From positions 21,523 through 85,522 of the forward strand of contig DATNIE010000001.1 of NCBI GenBank assembly GCA_035604595.1: DNA of 64,000 bases, in the 5' to 3' direction. Position 1 is the stretch's first letter. Each line of letters begins with the position of its first letter. This document shows positions 53,662 to 63,261 of this stretch, piece by piece. The DNA is from CAIKZZ01 sp035604595 (lineage in GTDB: Bacteria; Pseudomonadota; Gammaproteobacteria; Steroidobacterales; Steroidobacteraceae). The notes below the pieces were generated by a model. The model made no database searches and had not been told where the DNA came from. It saw only the letters and a list, made by a program, of their open reading frames with translations. The translations under genes and the position numbers were made by a program.

Positions 53662-55857
53662 GTGCACGTTGTGCGCGTCGCGGTCGATGCGCCATTGCGA
53701 CGCCTGTTCGACTACCGCCCGCCTGCGGGCGCAGACCTTCAGAGCCTGCAGCCGGGCGTCAGGCTCGCCGTACCCTTCGGCCGGCGCCGGCTGATCGGAC
53801 TGCTGGTCGAGACGGCCGGGGATTCGGAGATCCCGACTGCCAAGCTGCGCGCCGCGACCGCGGTGCTCGACCGGGAACCAGTGCTCGACCCCATCGCGTT
53901 CGAGCTCATCCGCTGGGCCGCCGAGTACTACCACCATCCGATCGGCGAGGCGTTTGCCTGTGCGCTGCCCGCCCTGCTGCGGGCGGGTCGACCACTCATC
54001 GCCACCGAGACCCGGTGGCGGCTGTCGGCGGCGGGAAGCGCGGAATCGGCGGCCGCGGGCCGGCTCGGTCCCCGCCAGCAGACCCTGCTGGCAGCGCTGC
54101 GCACGTCGCCCTCGATCGGCGCCGCGGGGCTCGGAGCGATCGGCGGCACCGCTCGCGATACGCTGCGGGGCCTCGCGGCGCGCGGCTGGATCGAATCGTT
54201 CGAAGTCGAGCCGCTGCCGGTCGACACGCCGTCCGGCCCGCCGGCCAAGGGCCCGGTCCTGACGGCCGCGCAGCAGCATGCGGTTGCCGAGATCAGTGCG
54301 GCGCTCGGTCGGTTTGTCCCGTTCCTGCTGCACGGCGTGACCGGCAGCGGCAAGACGGAGGTCTACCTGCAGGTGATCGAGCGGACGCTGGCGCGCGGCG
54401 AGCAGGCGCTGATGCTGGTTCCGGAGATCGCGCTGACGCCGCAGGCGGTCGCGCGCTTCCGGGCGCGTTTCGCGGTGCCGCTCGCCGTGCTGCACTCGGG
54501 ACTCACCGATACCGAACGGCTCGCGATGTGGCGTGCCGCACGCTCGGGCGCGGCGCCGGTCGTGATCGGGACGCGCTCGGCCGTGTTCGTGCCGCTCGCC
54601 CGCCCGGGCGTGATCGTGGTCGACGAGGAGCACGACCCCTCTTACAAGCAGCAGGAGGGATTCAGGTACTCGGCGCGCGATCTTGCGCTGCTGCGCGCAC
54701 AGAAGCACGGCATCCCGGTCGTGCTAGGGTCCGCAACGCCCGCACTCGAGACCTTGAGCAACGCCCTCACCGGTCGCTATCGGCGGGTCGAGTTGCCGGA
54801 GCGTACCGGCGCAGCCGGCGAGCCACGCATGGCGGTCGTCGATCTGCGGGTCCACGAACAGCGCCACGGGATTGCGACCCCGAGCGTGCTCGCGATGGAG
54901 CGTCACCTCGCCGCCGGCGGACAGGTGTTGCTCTATTTAAACCGCCGCGGCTTCGCACCGACGCTGTTTTGCCCCGGTTGCGGCTGGGCCGCGCCGTGCA
55001 GCGAGTGCGACGCGCGCCTGACGGTACACCTGAAGTCGCACCGGCTCGTGTGCCATCACTGCGGCGCGCAGGCGCCCGTGCCCTTCGCCTGCCCGCGATG
55101 CGCGAGCGAACTCAGGCCCGTCGGCCAGGGGACCGAGCGCATCGAGGACGCGCTCGATGAGTTCTTTCGTGGCGTGCCGGTGGTGCGCATCGATCGCGAC
55201 ACGATCCACAGCCGTGGCGAGATCGAGGCGGCCCTCGACCGCGTGCACGCGCGCGAGGCGCGGATCCTCGTCGGCACCCAGATGCTCACCAAGGGGCACG
55301 ACTTCCCCGACGTGACGCTGGTCGTCGTGCTGAACGCCGACCAGGGGCTGTTCGGCACGGACTTTCGGGCGAGCGAGCGGCTCGCGCAGAGCATCGTGCA
55401 GGTGGCCGGCCGCGCCGGCCGGGCGACCCGCCCGGGCGAGGTCCTGATCCAGACGGCATGCCCGGAGCATCCGCTGCTGGTGCGACTGCTGGCCAGTGGC
55501 TACGAGGGATTCGCGCGCGCCGCGCTCGAGGAGCGGGCCGAGGCCAACTGGCCACCGTTCAGCCGGCTCGCCCTGCTGCGGGCCGAGGCACCGAGCCGCG
55601 AAGCGGCACTCGAGTTCCTCACCGCAGCGCGTATCGCGGCAGGCAGCTGCGAGCCGCGCGGCGTGCGGCTCCTCGGACCTGCGCCGGCCGCGATGGAGCG
55701 CCGCGCAGGGCGCTACCGCGCGCAGCTGCTTGCAGAAGCGAGGCAACGCGCGCCGCTGCAGCAGCTGCTCGCAGTCTGGCTGCCGCTGATCGAGGCGTTA
55801 CCGCAGGCGCGTCGGGTGCGCTGGTCGATCGACGTCGACCCGCTCGAAGTCACCTGA
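53662..55857 (+). CDS. priA: primosomal replication restart helicase PriA
   Basis: The helicase restarts stalled replication forks. It has the N-terminal 3'-DNA-binding domain (VVRVAVDAPLRRLFDYRPP), Walker A GVTGSGKTEVYL, the Walker B DEEHDPSYKQ, the zinc-binding cysteine set (CPGCGWAAPCSECD ... CHHCG ... CPRCAS) and VGTQMLTKGHDFPDVTLV in helicase domain 2. With GTG 53662 the length is 731 residues, almost the E. coli size (732); GTG 53671 is an alternative. The frame is open further upstream. Confidence 0.95.
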   Translation: MHVVRVAVDAPLRRLFDYRPPAGADLQSLQPGVRLAVPFGRRRLIGLLVETAGDSEIPTAKLRAATAVLDREPVLDPIAFELIRWAAEYYHHPIGEAFACALPALLRAGRPLIATETRWRLSAAGSAESAAAGRLGPRQQTLLAALRTSPSIGAAGLGAIGGTARDTLRGLAARGWIESFEVEPLPVDTPSGPPAKGPVLTAAQQHAVAEISAALGRFVPFLLHGVTGSGKTEVYLQVIERTLARGEQALMLVPEIALTPQAVARFRARFAVPLAVLHSGLTDTERLAMWRAARSGAAPVVIGTRSAVFVPLARPGVIVVDEEHDPSYKQQEGFRYSARDLALLRAQKHGIPVVLGSATPALETLSNALTGRYRRVELPERTGAAGEPRMAVVDLRVHEQRHGIATPSVLAMERHLAAGGQVLLYLNRRGFAPTLFCPGCGWAAPCSECDARLTVHLKSHRLVCHHCGAQAPVPFACPRCASELRPVGQGTERIEDALDEFFRGVPVVRIDRDTIHSRGEIEAALDRVHAREARILVGTQMLTKGHDFPDVTLVVVLNADQGLFGTDFRASERLAQSIVQVAGRAGRATRPGEVLIQTACPEHPLLVRLLASGYEGFARAALEERAEANWPPFSRLALLRAEAPSREAALEFLTAARIAAGSCEPRGVRLLGPAPAAMERRAGRYRAQLLAEARQRAPLQQLLAVWLPLIEALPQARRVRWSIDVDPLEVT

Positions 55858-55927
55858 ACCGTGGCGCCGGCGTAGACACGCGCCGGCCAGACGCGCACCG
55901 CTGGCCTCAGGGCCGGTCCGAATCCGG

Positions 55928-55933
55928 TAGACT
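55928..55933 (+). promoter_or_regulatory. -10-like TAGACT before argS
   Basis: TAGACT lies 14 bases before the argS ATG, which lacks a Shine-Dalgarno sequence. A transcript started here would have a leader of only about seven bases. No -35 match is visible. The same hexamer stands close before the starts at 28497 and 31491. Confidence 0.35.
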
Positions 55934-55947
55934 TTGCGCCGGCGCTG

Positions 55948-57753
55948 ATGCCGCCGCCCCCGCTGGACCGTGACTTGAAAGCGACGATCGAGAGACTCGT
56001 GAGTGCCGCGCTCGACGCGCTGCCGCCAGCACTTCTGAGCGACGAAGCACGCCGCGCCACGCCCGAAATCGTGCACACGCGCGATGCGAGCCACGGGGAT
56101 TACGCCACCAACGTCGCGATGCGCCATGCCAAGGCCGCGCGCTGCAATCCGCGCCAGCTGGCGGAGGCGATCGTCAAGGCGCTGCCGGCCGATCCGGCCG
56201 TCACCCGCGTCGAGATCGCCGGTCCCGGGTTCATCAACTTCTACCTCGCTCCTGCCGCCTACCATGCCGAGGTCGCCCGCGTGCTGGCCGGCGGTGCCAG
56301 CTACGGCCGCCGGCCTGCAGGCTCGGGCGAGAAAATCCTGCTCGAATTTGTGTCGGCGAACCCGACGGGCCCCTTGCACGTCGGCCACGGGCGCCATGCT
56401 GCGTACGGCGCGGCGCTCGGCAACCTGCTGACGGCCGCCGGGCATTCGGTATACCGCGAGTTCTACATAAACGACGCCGGCCGCCAGGTCGACATCCTGG
56501 CCGTGAGCGTCTGGCTGCGCTACCTCGAGCAGCTCGGCGAGGTGGTGCCGTTCCCCTCGAACGGCTACAAGGGCGAGTATCTGCTGCCGATCGCGGCCTC
56601 ACTCGTGGCGAGCGCCGGCCGCGAGTTCTGGCGCGCAAGCGATGCGGTCCGCGCCGGGCTGCCACCCGATGAGCCGGAAGGTGGCGACAAGGACGCGTAT
56701 GTCGATGCACTGATCGGCCGCGCGCGCATGCTGCTCGGCGAGCTCGGCTTCCGTGGGGTCGTCGAATACGCACTCGCCGGCACGGTCAGCGACATCCGCG
56801 AGGATCTGATCGAGCTGGGCGTCAGCTTCGATCGCTGGTTCTCCGAGCGCTCGCTCGCGACGAGTGGTGCCATCGATGAAGCGTTGCGGCGCCTCGAGTC
56901 ACACGGTCATACCTATCGCAAGGACGGCGCGGTCTGGTTCCGCGCCAGCGCATTCGGCGACGACGAAGACCGCGTGGTCGAGCGCGAGAACGGTGCGCGC
57001 ACCTACTTCGCGTCCGACATCGCCTATCACCTCGACAAGCGCCTGCGGGGCTTCGAGCGACTGATAGACGTGCTCGGCTCCGACCATCACGGCTACGTGG
57101 CGCGCGTCCGCGGCGGACTCGCGGCGATGGGCGAGCCGCCGGAGTGCCTCGAGGTGTGCCTGATCCAGCTCGTGAGCCTGTACCGCGGCGGCGAGAAGGT
57201 CGCGATGGGCAAGCGCGAGGGGAATTTCGTCACGCTCCGCCAGCTGCGCACCGAGGTCGGCAACGACGCCTGCCGCTTCTACTACGTGATGCGCTCCCAC
57301 GAGCAACACCTCGACTTCGACCTCGAGCTTGCCAAGAGCCGCACAACGGAGAATCCGGTCTTCTACATTCAGTACGCCCACGCGCGCGTCGCGAGCGTGT
57401 TCCGCCAGCTCGACGACCGCGGCATTGCGCACGATGCGGCGCGCGGCCGTGCCGCCCTCGCTCGCCTCGTGGAGCCCCACGAACAGCGGCTGATCGTCGC
57501 CGTCACGCGCTACCCCGAGGTCGTGGAACTCGCCGCCGCGACCCGTGCACCACATACGCTCGTGAACTACCTGCGCGAGCTTGCAACGGAGTTCCACGCG
57601 ACCTACACGGCCGGCAACGAGAATCCGGCGTACCGCTTCATCGTCGACGATGCTGATCTTCGCGACGCGCGCCTGACGCTGGTGGTGGCGGTGCGCCAAG
57701 TGATCCGCAACGGCCTGACCCTGCTCGGCGTATCGGCTCCGGAGGCGATGTGA
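55948..57753 (+). CDS. argS: arginyl-tRNA synthetase
   Basis: This 601-residue class I enzyme charges tRNA-Arg. The HIGH motif appears as PTGPLHVGHGRHA (about residue 145), preceded by LLEFVSANPTG, followed by FYINDAGRQVD. The KMSK equivalent is VAMGKREGNFVTL, as expected for ArgS, which often lacks a canonical KMSKS. The C-terminal DALR domain ends VVAVRQVIRNGLTLLGVSAPEAM. The ATG lacks a ribosome site. Its stop overlaps the SPOR gene start as GTGA. Confidence 0.96.
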   Translation: MPPPPLDRDLKATIERLVSAALDALPPALLSDEARRATPEIVHTRDASHGDYATNVAMRHAKAARCNPRQLAEAIVKALPADPAVTRVEIAGPGFINFYLAPAAYHAEVARVLAGGASYGRRPAGSGEKILLEFVSANPTGPLHVGHGRHAAYGAALGNLLTAAGHSVYREFYINDAGRQVDILAVSVWLRYLEQLGEVVPFPSNGYKGEYLLPIAASLVASAGREFWRASDAVRAGLPPDEPEGGDKDAYVDALIGRARMLLGELGFRGVVEYALAGTVSDIREDLIELGVSFDRWFSERSLATSGAIDEALRRLESHGHTYRKDGAVWFRASAFGDDEDRVVERENGARTYFASDIAYHLDKRLRGFERLIDVLGSDHHGYVARVRGGLAAMGEPPECLEVCLIQLVSLYRGGEKVAMGKREGNFVTLRQLRTEVGNDACRFYYVMRSHEQHLDFDLELAKSRTTENPVFYIQYAHARVASVFRQLDDRGIAHDAARGRAALARLVEPHEQRLIVAVTRYPEVVELAAATRAPHTLVNYLRELATEFHATYTAGNENPAYRFIVDDADLRDARLTLVVAVRQVIRNGLTLLGVSAPEAM

Positions 57754-58322
57754 CTGCGCGCGACTATCGCAAGGGCGCCGCGCGCCGTCCGCGCGGCGCG
57801 AGCGCCGGGTTCTCGGGCTGGACCGGGCTGGTGATCGGGCTCGGGCTCGGGCTCGCGGTGGCGGCCGGTGTCTGGCACTACAAGTCGCGCCCGCCCGTGG
57901 AACTGGCCGCGGCGAGGAGCAAGAAGCCGGCACCCCTGTCCGCCAGCGACGAGGCGCCCGACAAGGAACCGCCCGGCAGCGGCACCGACTACACGTTCTA
58001 CGACCGGCTCAAGAACTTCGAGGTCGTGATCCCGGAGAAAGAGAAGGACGTGCACCGCGACCTCAGGCCCGCGCCCGAGACGCGGCCCGGCACTTACGTG
58101 CTGCAGGCCGGTTCGTACAAGAACTTTGCCGAGGCCGATCAGGTCAGGGCACGGCTGGCGCTGCAGGGCGTCGAATCGAAGGTCCAGAAGGTCACCGTCG
58201 ACACCGATACCTGGCACCGCGTGCGGATCGGCCCGATCACGAACCTCGACCAGCTCAACCGGATCCGCACCCGCCTGCGGCAGGCAGACGTCGATGCGCT
58301 CGTGATCCGCGTCGGCGACTGA
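57750..58322 (+). CDS. SPOR-domain protein (FtsN-like)
   Basis: The 190-residue protein has a basic N-terminus, one transmembrane helix (WTGLVIGLGLGLAVAAGVW, about residues 24-42), a charged linker and a C-terminal SPOR domain (PGTYVLQAGSYKNFAEADQVRARLALQGVESKVQKV ... RVRIGPITNLDQLNRIRTRLRQADVDALVIRV). SPOR domains bind denuded peptidoglycan at the septum. Placement after argS with GTGA overlap resembles the argS-ftsN neighbourhood seen in several gammaproteobacteria. Confidence 0.92.
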   Translation: MTARDYRKGAARRPRGASAGFSGWTGLVIGLGLGLAVAAGVWHYKSRPPVELAAARSKKPAPLSASDEAPDKEPPGSGTDYTFYDRLKNFEVVIPEKEKDVHRDLRPAPETRPGTYVLQAGSYKNFAEADQVRARLALQGVESKVQKVTVDTDTWHRVRIGPITNLDQLNRIRTRLRQADVDALVIRVGD

Positions 58323-58338
58323 ACGCTGGCGCTCGGCA

Positions 58339-59574
58339 TTACCCGGCGGCGAGGCGGGCGGGCCTTGCCGCCTTGAGTGCGATGAGGAACGCGCCGGCCG
58401 TCAGCAGCGCCGCCAACACGAACGGAGCTCCCGGGAATTGGGCCGCCCCAGCGGTCGGCGGCGCGATGCCGCGCGCAAAAGCGAATCCGAACAGCAGCGG
58501 GCCGACGAGGCCGGCGAGGCCCATCACGCTCGAATTGACCCCCTGCAGCTGGCCCTGCTCGCTGGGCGAGACCCGCCCGGTCATCAGTGCCTGGCACGCG
58601 GCGCCGTACAGACCCATCAGCGCACCGAACGGGACACCAGCCAGGAACCAGGAGCCGCTCGGCGCCAGTCCGTAGAGGATGTAGCAGAGGGTCCCCGAGC
58701 CGAGGCCGAACAGCACTGCGCCGCGTTCGCCGATCCGGCGCACCGCCGGACCGATCAAGCCGCCCTGCACGACTGCGGTACAGACGCCGACGAAGGCGAG
58801 CGTGAGCCCGACGCGGCTCGAGCTCCAGCCGTAGCGATAGCTCGTGTACAGCACGAACACGGTCGGCAGCGAGAAGTGCGCGAGCATATAGAGCACCTGG
58901 ATCGCGACCAGGCCCAGTAGCCCGGCGCGGCCGCGCAGCAGCGCCAGGGCGCCGACCGGGTTGGCACGCTGCCACCTGAAGGCGGTGCGGCGCTCGGCCG
59001 GCAGTGACTCCGGAACGACCAGCCAGCCGTACACGGCATTCGCGAGCGTAAGCCCGGCCGCCACCCAGAACGGCAGGCGCATGTCGAGGCTGCCGAGCAC
59101 ACCCCCGAGCGCCGGGCCGACGATGAACCCGACTCCCCAGGCGGCCCCGACGTAGCCGAACGCGGCCGCGCGTTTCTCGGCGGGCGTCACGTCGGCAATG
59201 TAGGCCGAGGCCGTCGAGTAGGTTGCAGCAGTGATTCCCGAAATCACCCGCCCGACGAACAGCCAGCTGAGATTGGGCGCAAGCGCCATCAGGATGTAGT
59301 CGAGGCCGAGACCGGTCAGCGAGATGAGCAGCACGCGCCGCCGTCCGTGGCGGTCGGACAGCATGCCGAGCACCGGCGAGAACACGAACTGCATCAGCGC
59401 CCAGGCCGTCGCAAAGCCGCTGTAGGTCGTGGCGGCGCGCGCCGTATCGCCGTGACGGAAAGCCTCGATGAGTTTCGGCAGCACCGGGATGACGATGCCG
59501 AAGGCCAGCACGTCAAGCACGATCGTGACCAGGATGAAGGCGACCGCTGCCGGCCGCGCGCGAACCTCGGTCAC
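58339..59574 (-). CDS. MFS exporter, TetA/TCR-like
   Basis: The 411-residue transporter has 12 hydrophobic helices, motif A (GMLSDRHGRRRVLLISLTG), and the helix 5 motif GYVGAAWGVGFIVGPALGGVLG, marking it as a TetA-type antiporter relative. The opening LDVLAFGIVIPVLPKLIEAF is characteristic. Substrate unknown; chromosomal relatives need not give tetracycline resistance. GTG 59574 lies one base after the ntrX-like stop, so it is co-transcribed with the regulatory operon. Confidence 0.88.
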   Translation of the reverse strand: MTEVRARPAAVAFILVTIVLDVLAFGIVIPVLPKLIEAFRHGDTARAATTYSGFATAWALMQFVFSPVLGMLSDRHGRRRVLLISLTGLGLDYILMALAPNLSWLFVGRVISGITAATYSTASAYIADVTPAEKRAAAFGYVGAAWGVGFIVGPALGGVLGSLDMRLPFWVAAGLTLANAVYGWLVVPESLPAERRTAFRWQRANPVGALALLRGRAGLLGLVAIQVLYMLAHFSLPTVFVLYTSYRYGWSSSRVGLTLAFVGVCTAVVQGGLIGPAVRRIGERGAVLFGLGSGTLCYILYGLAPSGSWFLAGVPFGALMGLYGAACQALMTGRVSPSEQGQLQGVNSSVMGLAGLVGPLLFGFAFARGIAPPTAGAAQFPGAPFVLAALLTAGAFLIALKAARPARLAAG

Positions 59575-59575
59575 G

Positions 59576-60940
59576 TCATTCGTCAGCCGACTGGCGGAAA
59601 TCGACTCCCAGTGACCGCAGCTTGCGGTAGAGGTGGGTGCGTTCCATGCCGACGCGCTTCGCGAGCTGGCCGACCTTGCCGTTGCACAGCAACAGCTGCT
59701 GTTGGAGGTAGGCGCGTTCGAACGCCTCGCGCGCCTCGCGCAGCGGCAGCGCCAGCAGGTCCTGCTTCACGAGCGGCTCGTCTTGCGGCAGATGGGTCGC
59801 GAGCTCGCGCTCGATCTCCTCGAGGCGGATCTCCTCCTCGCCGCCGAGCAGCAACAACCGGTGCACGAGGTTCTTGAGCTCGCGGACGTTGCCCGGCCAC
59901 GGGTAGTTGCGCAGGCGATTCTGGGCGGCCACACCGAAGCGCCGGAATCGCAGCCGTTCCTCGTCCACCAGCCGATCCACGTAGTAGCGCAGCAGCTCCG
60001 GCACGTCCTCGGCATAGTCGCGCAGCGGCGGCACCCTGAGCACGATCAAGTTCAGGTGCGCCAGCAGGTCGCGGCGAAACTCATCCGAATCGGCGCGCAG
60101 ATCAAAGCCCGGCTGCGCCGCGCTCACCAGCCGCGCGTCGAGCCGCTGTGGCTGGCGCCCGCCGGCGCGCGTGTACGTCCCGGCATTGAGGTCGGCGAGC
60201 AGGATGCGCTGCACGGCGGGCGAGAAGTCCTCCAGCCCGCCGAGGTACAGCGTGCCGCCGGCGGCCTGCTCGTACAGGCCGGGCTCGGTCCTGCCCTCGC
60301 GCTCGACGCCCTGCAGCCGCTCGAGCGCATTGCGCTCATCGAGGCTGCCGCCCGCGACCACGACGAATGGCCGCTCCGCGCGCGGGCTCAGCGAGTGCAG
60401 GTAGCGCGCGAAGGCCTCGCGCCCCGAGCCGGGCTCGCCGAGCAGCAGCACGGAGGCGTCGCGGCCAGCAATCTGGTGCAGCTGCTCGCGCAGTCCCTGC
60501 ATCAGCCGGCTCTTGCCGACCGGGGCGACGAGCGGGGGGGTCAGAGCGCGCGTCGCGAGCCGTTTGCGGCGTCCGGCCTCGAGCGCGCGCTCGACGACCC
60601 GCAAGAGCTTCGCGAGCGACAGCGGCTTCTCGATGAAATCGAATGCGCCGAGCCGGGTCGCCTCGACCGCGGTCTCGACGGTGCCGTGACCGGACATCAT
60701 CACGACCGGGCAGCTGGGTGCGCCGGCCCGCGACCATTCGCGCAACAGCGTGATGCCGTCCGTGTCCGGCATCCAGATGTCGAGCAGCACGAGGTCGGGC
60801 TCGTGGCGTGCCCGCGCGGCGCGGGCCTGTGCCGCGTCGGCGGCAACGTCCACTTCGTGGCCTTCGTCGGTCAGCACTTCTTTGAGGGTGCTGCGGATGT
60901 CGGATTCGTCGTCGACGACGAGAATGCGGGGTGCGCTCAT
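59576..60940 (-). CDS. ntrX: NtrX-like response regulator with a degenerate AAA+ domain
   Basis: The 454-residue protein has a normal receiver domain (DDE at 10-12, phospho-acceptor Asp54 in LVLLDIWMPDTDG, Lys105), then a NtrC-type AAA+ module that is badly altered: the Walker A reads GEPGSGRE, with Arg174 in place of the lysine; the Walker B GGTLYLGGL has lost the Asp-Glu pair; and no GAFTGA loop exists between them. The C-terminal Fis-type helix-turn-helix (KVGQLAKRVGMERTHLYRKL) is intact. It should bind DNA but neither hydrolyse ATP nor activate sigma-54. It overlaps ntrY by four bases. Confidence 0.88.
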   Translation of the reverse strand: MSAPRILVVDDESDIRSTLKEVLTDEGHEVDVAADAAQARAARARHEPDLVLLDIWMPDTDGITLLREWSRAGAPSCPVVMMSGHGTVETAVEATRLGAFDFIEKPLSLAKLLRVVERALEAGRRKRLATRALTPPLVAPVGKSRLMQGLREQLHQIAGRDASVLLLGEPGSGREAFARYLHSLSPRAERPFVVVAGGSLDERNALERLQGVEREGRTEPGLYEQAAGGTLYLGGLEDFSPAVQRILLADLNAGTYTRAGGRQPQRLDARLVSAAQPGFDLRADSDEFRRDLLAHLNLIVLRVPPLRDYAEDVPELLRYYVDRLVDEERLRFRRFGVAAQNRLRNYPWPGNVRELKNLVHRLLLLGGEEEIRLEEIERELATHLPQDEPLVKQDLLALPLREAREAFERAYLQQQLLLCNGKVGQLAKRVGMERTHLYRKLRSLGVDFRQSADE

Positions 60941-63261
60941 GCACGCTCTCTCCTCGGCTCTGGTCTGCGGGCGTCACGGGTCATCGCGGACGCGAGCGTC
61001 TCGCGGGCCGCATCGTCGAGCGGCAACAGGATGCGCACACGCGCACCCCCGCCGCGGGCATTGTCGGCCTCGATGCGGCCGCCATGCTCTTCCACGATCT
61101 TCTTCACGATCGCCAATCCAAGGCCCGTGCCCTTGGGCTTGCTGGTCACATACGGGTCGAATACCTGACCGATGATCTCACGCTGGAAACCCGGTCCGTT
61201 GTCCGAGACGACGAGGTCGAGCGCCGGGTGCCCGCCGACCGCGGTGCGTCGGGTCTCGACGATGACCGAACCGTCGGCCTGGCCTTCGAGCGCCTCGAAG
61301 GCATTGGTCAGCAGATTGTTGAGGATCTGCCGCACCCGGCCGCGGTCGGCCTCGATCAGCCCGAGGTTCTTGTCCAGGAACAGCTGTACCTTGATCTGGC
61401 TGCCCTGCGCCCGGTAGAGCTCCGCGACTTCGGTGACCAGCTGGTTGAGGTCGAAGCTCGCCAGCTCCATCGCCGGCGCGCGGGCGTAATCCGAGAAGGC
61501 ATTGACCATCTGCTTCATCGCTTCGACCTGCTGGATGATCGTATGGGTCGCTCGCTCGAGAATCTCGGCATCCTTGTCGTTCATCTGGCCGAGGAAGCGC
61601 CGTCGCATGCGTTCTGCCGACAGCTGGATCGGCGTCAGCGGATTCTTGATCTCGTGCGCAAGGCGCCGTGCGACCTCGCCCCAGGCTGCATCGCGCTGGG
61701 CCCGTAGCAGCGCGGAGATGTCGTCGAACACGATCACGACGCCCGGTCCCTCTCCTTCCGCGCCCGGCAGCGCCGTGCACGCCGCCATTAGCTCCCGGCG
61801 CCCGGTGTCGCCCTTCAAGGTGAGCTGCTGTCGCCACTCGGTCTGGCCCACGTCGAGGTGGCGGCGGCAGGCGGCCACGAACTGCTCGAGCAGCGCCGAG
61901 CCCGCCGCCACCTCCGCCAGCCGCTGGCCAACCCATTGCTCGAGGTCGACACCAAGGATGTCCGAGGCAGCCGCATTCGCGGTACGCAGCGTCAGGTCGG
62001 GCTCGAGCGAGACGACGCCAGTCGACAGGCGCGCCAGGATCACCGCGAGGCTGGCGCGTTCCTGCTCGACAATGGCGCGGCTGCGCTCCGCGTCAGCGCG
62101 CGCTCTGCCGAGGCGCTTGGTCATGTCATTAAAGGAGTGCACGAGGAACCCCATCTCGTCGTGCGACGGCAGCGGCAGGCGCGTGTTGAGGTCGCCCTTG
62201 CCGACGGCGCGCGTGCCCGCGATCAGGTCCTGGATCGGCTTGACGAGCCGCGTTGCCCAGAAGAACGCGCCATACACGGCGCTGAGCGCCGACAGCAGCA
62301 GCACGATCGTCAGCGTCAGCGTGAACGTCGACTTCAGGAAGGGGCGCTGGTAAATCCGCTGGCCATACTGCGAATAGGCGTTCTGCACGCCGTCGGCGAG
62401 GCCGCCGAGCTGTTCGGGAACCTCGTAACTTGCGACCAGCACGCGCGCATCGCGCCCGGATGTCGAGGCGAGCGCAGTGGCGGTCAGCACTCGATAGCCC
62501 CCGGTCCGGCCGGGGTCGAGGCTCACCGAGCTGCGCCCCTGGCGGGCCTCCAGCAGCACCTCCTCCGCCGGCGCACCCGGGAGCGCCTCGCTCGCAATAT
62601 CGGCGCTGGCTGCCACGATGTGGCCATGGTCACCGACGACCAGCAGCTCGGCGGCACCGACGAAGCGACGGTAGCGGTCGAGCTGCGAGATCAGCTCGAA
62701 GTCGCGCAAGTTCCGCAGCTCCTCCGCGAGCTTGGTCGTGCGGCTCGAGAACTCGCGCATTCGCAGGCTCAACGCGGCGCGCGACAGTGCGAGCGCATCG
62801 TCCAGGCCGCGCCCGACGTTGACGTCGAACCAGCTGTCGATGCCGCGGTTGATGGCATTCACCGAGAACAGGTAGACGACCAGGATCGGCGCGAGCGCGA
62901 GCGTGCCGAACATCAGCACCGCGCGCGCCTTCATCCGCGAGCCTGCCACCTGCCCGCGCCAGTCGCGCGCGAGTTCGTAGAGCTTGCGGCCGATGAGCGC
63001 GACCAGCACCAGGACGCCCGCGAGGTTGACGGCGAGCAGCCACGGCTGCAACTCGTTGAACAGGCGGGCGTCCTGCGCGGTGCTCGCCAGCAGCACGAGC
63101 GATGCGATGCTGGCAAGTGCCCCGAGGGCCGCGAGCACAGTCAGTGCGATGCGCCGCGTCCGGGACCGCGGGCCGATCACTGCCGCGGCCGGCGCCAGCT
63201 CCTCGGTAGCGGCCGTTTGCGGCGCCACGGGGGGCGGCGCGGTGGGCGTCGGGGCGTTCAC
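60937..63261 (-). CDS. ntrY: NtrY-like sensor histidine kinase
   Basis: The 774-residue kinase has four predicted membrane segments (three near the N-terminus, one near residue 320) around a periplasmic loop, a HAMP domain (TRLVKPIQDLIAGTRAVGKGDLNTRL), a PAS domain (LSTGVVSLEPDLTLRTANAAASDILG), the phospho-His box RRLAHEIKNPLTPIQLSAERM, and an ATPase domain (NLLTNAFEAL, DNGPGF, GTGLGLAIVKKI). It is the NtrY type linked to nitrogen or redox sensing. GTG 63261 overlaps the DUF4390 stop by GTGA; GTG 63276 is an alternative start. Confidence 0.93.
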   Translation of the reverse strand: MNAPTPTAPPPVAPQTAATEELAPAAAVIGPRSRTRRIALTVLAALGALASIASLVLLASTAQDARLFNELQPWLLAVNLAGVLVLVALIGRKLYELARDWRGQVAGSRMKARAVLMFGTLALAPILVVYLFSVNAINRGIDSWFDVNVGRGLDDALALSRAALSLRMREFSSRTTKLAEELRNLRDFELISQLDRYRRFVGAAELLVVGDHGHIVAASADIASEALPGAPAEEVLLEARQGRSSVSLDPGRTGGYRVLTATALASTSGRDARVLVASYEVPEQLGGLADGVQNAYSQYGQRIYQRPFLKSTFTLTLTIVLLLSALSAVYGAFFWATRLVKPIQDLIAGTRAVGKGDLNTRLPLPSHDEMGFLVHSFNDMTKRLGRARADAERSRAIVEQERASLAVILARLSTGVVSLEPDLTLRTANAAASDILGVDLEQWVGQRLAEVAAGSALLEQFVAACRRHLDVGQTEWRQQLTLKGDTGRRELMAACTALPGAEGEGPGVVIVFDDISALLRAQRDAAWGEVARRLAHEIKNPLTPIQLSAERMRRRFLGQMNDKDAEILERATHTIIQQVEAMKQMVNAFSDYARAPAMELASFDLNQLVTEVAELYRAQGSQIKVQLFLDKNLGLIEADRGRVRQILNNLLTNAFEALEGQADGSVIVETRRTAVGGHPALDLVVSDNGPGFQREIIGQVFDPYVTSKPKGTGLGLAIVKKIVEEHGGRIEADNARGGGARVRILLPLDDAARETLASAMTRDARRPEPRRERA

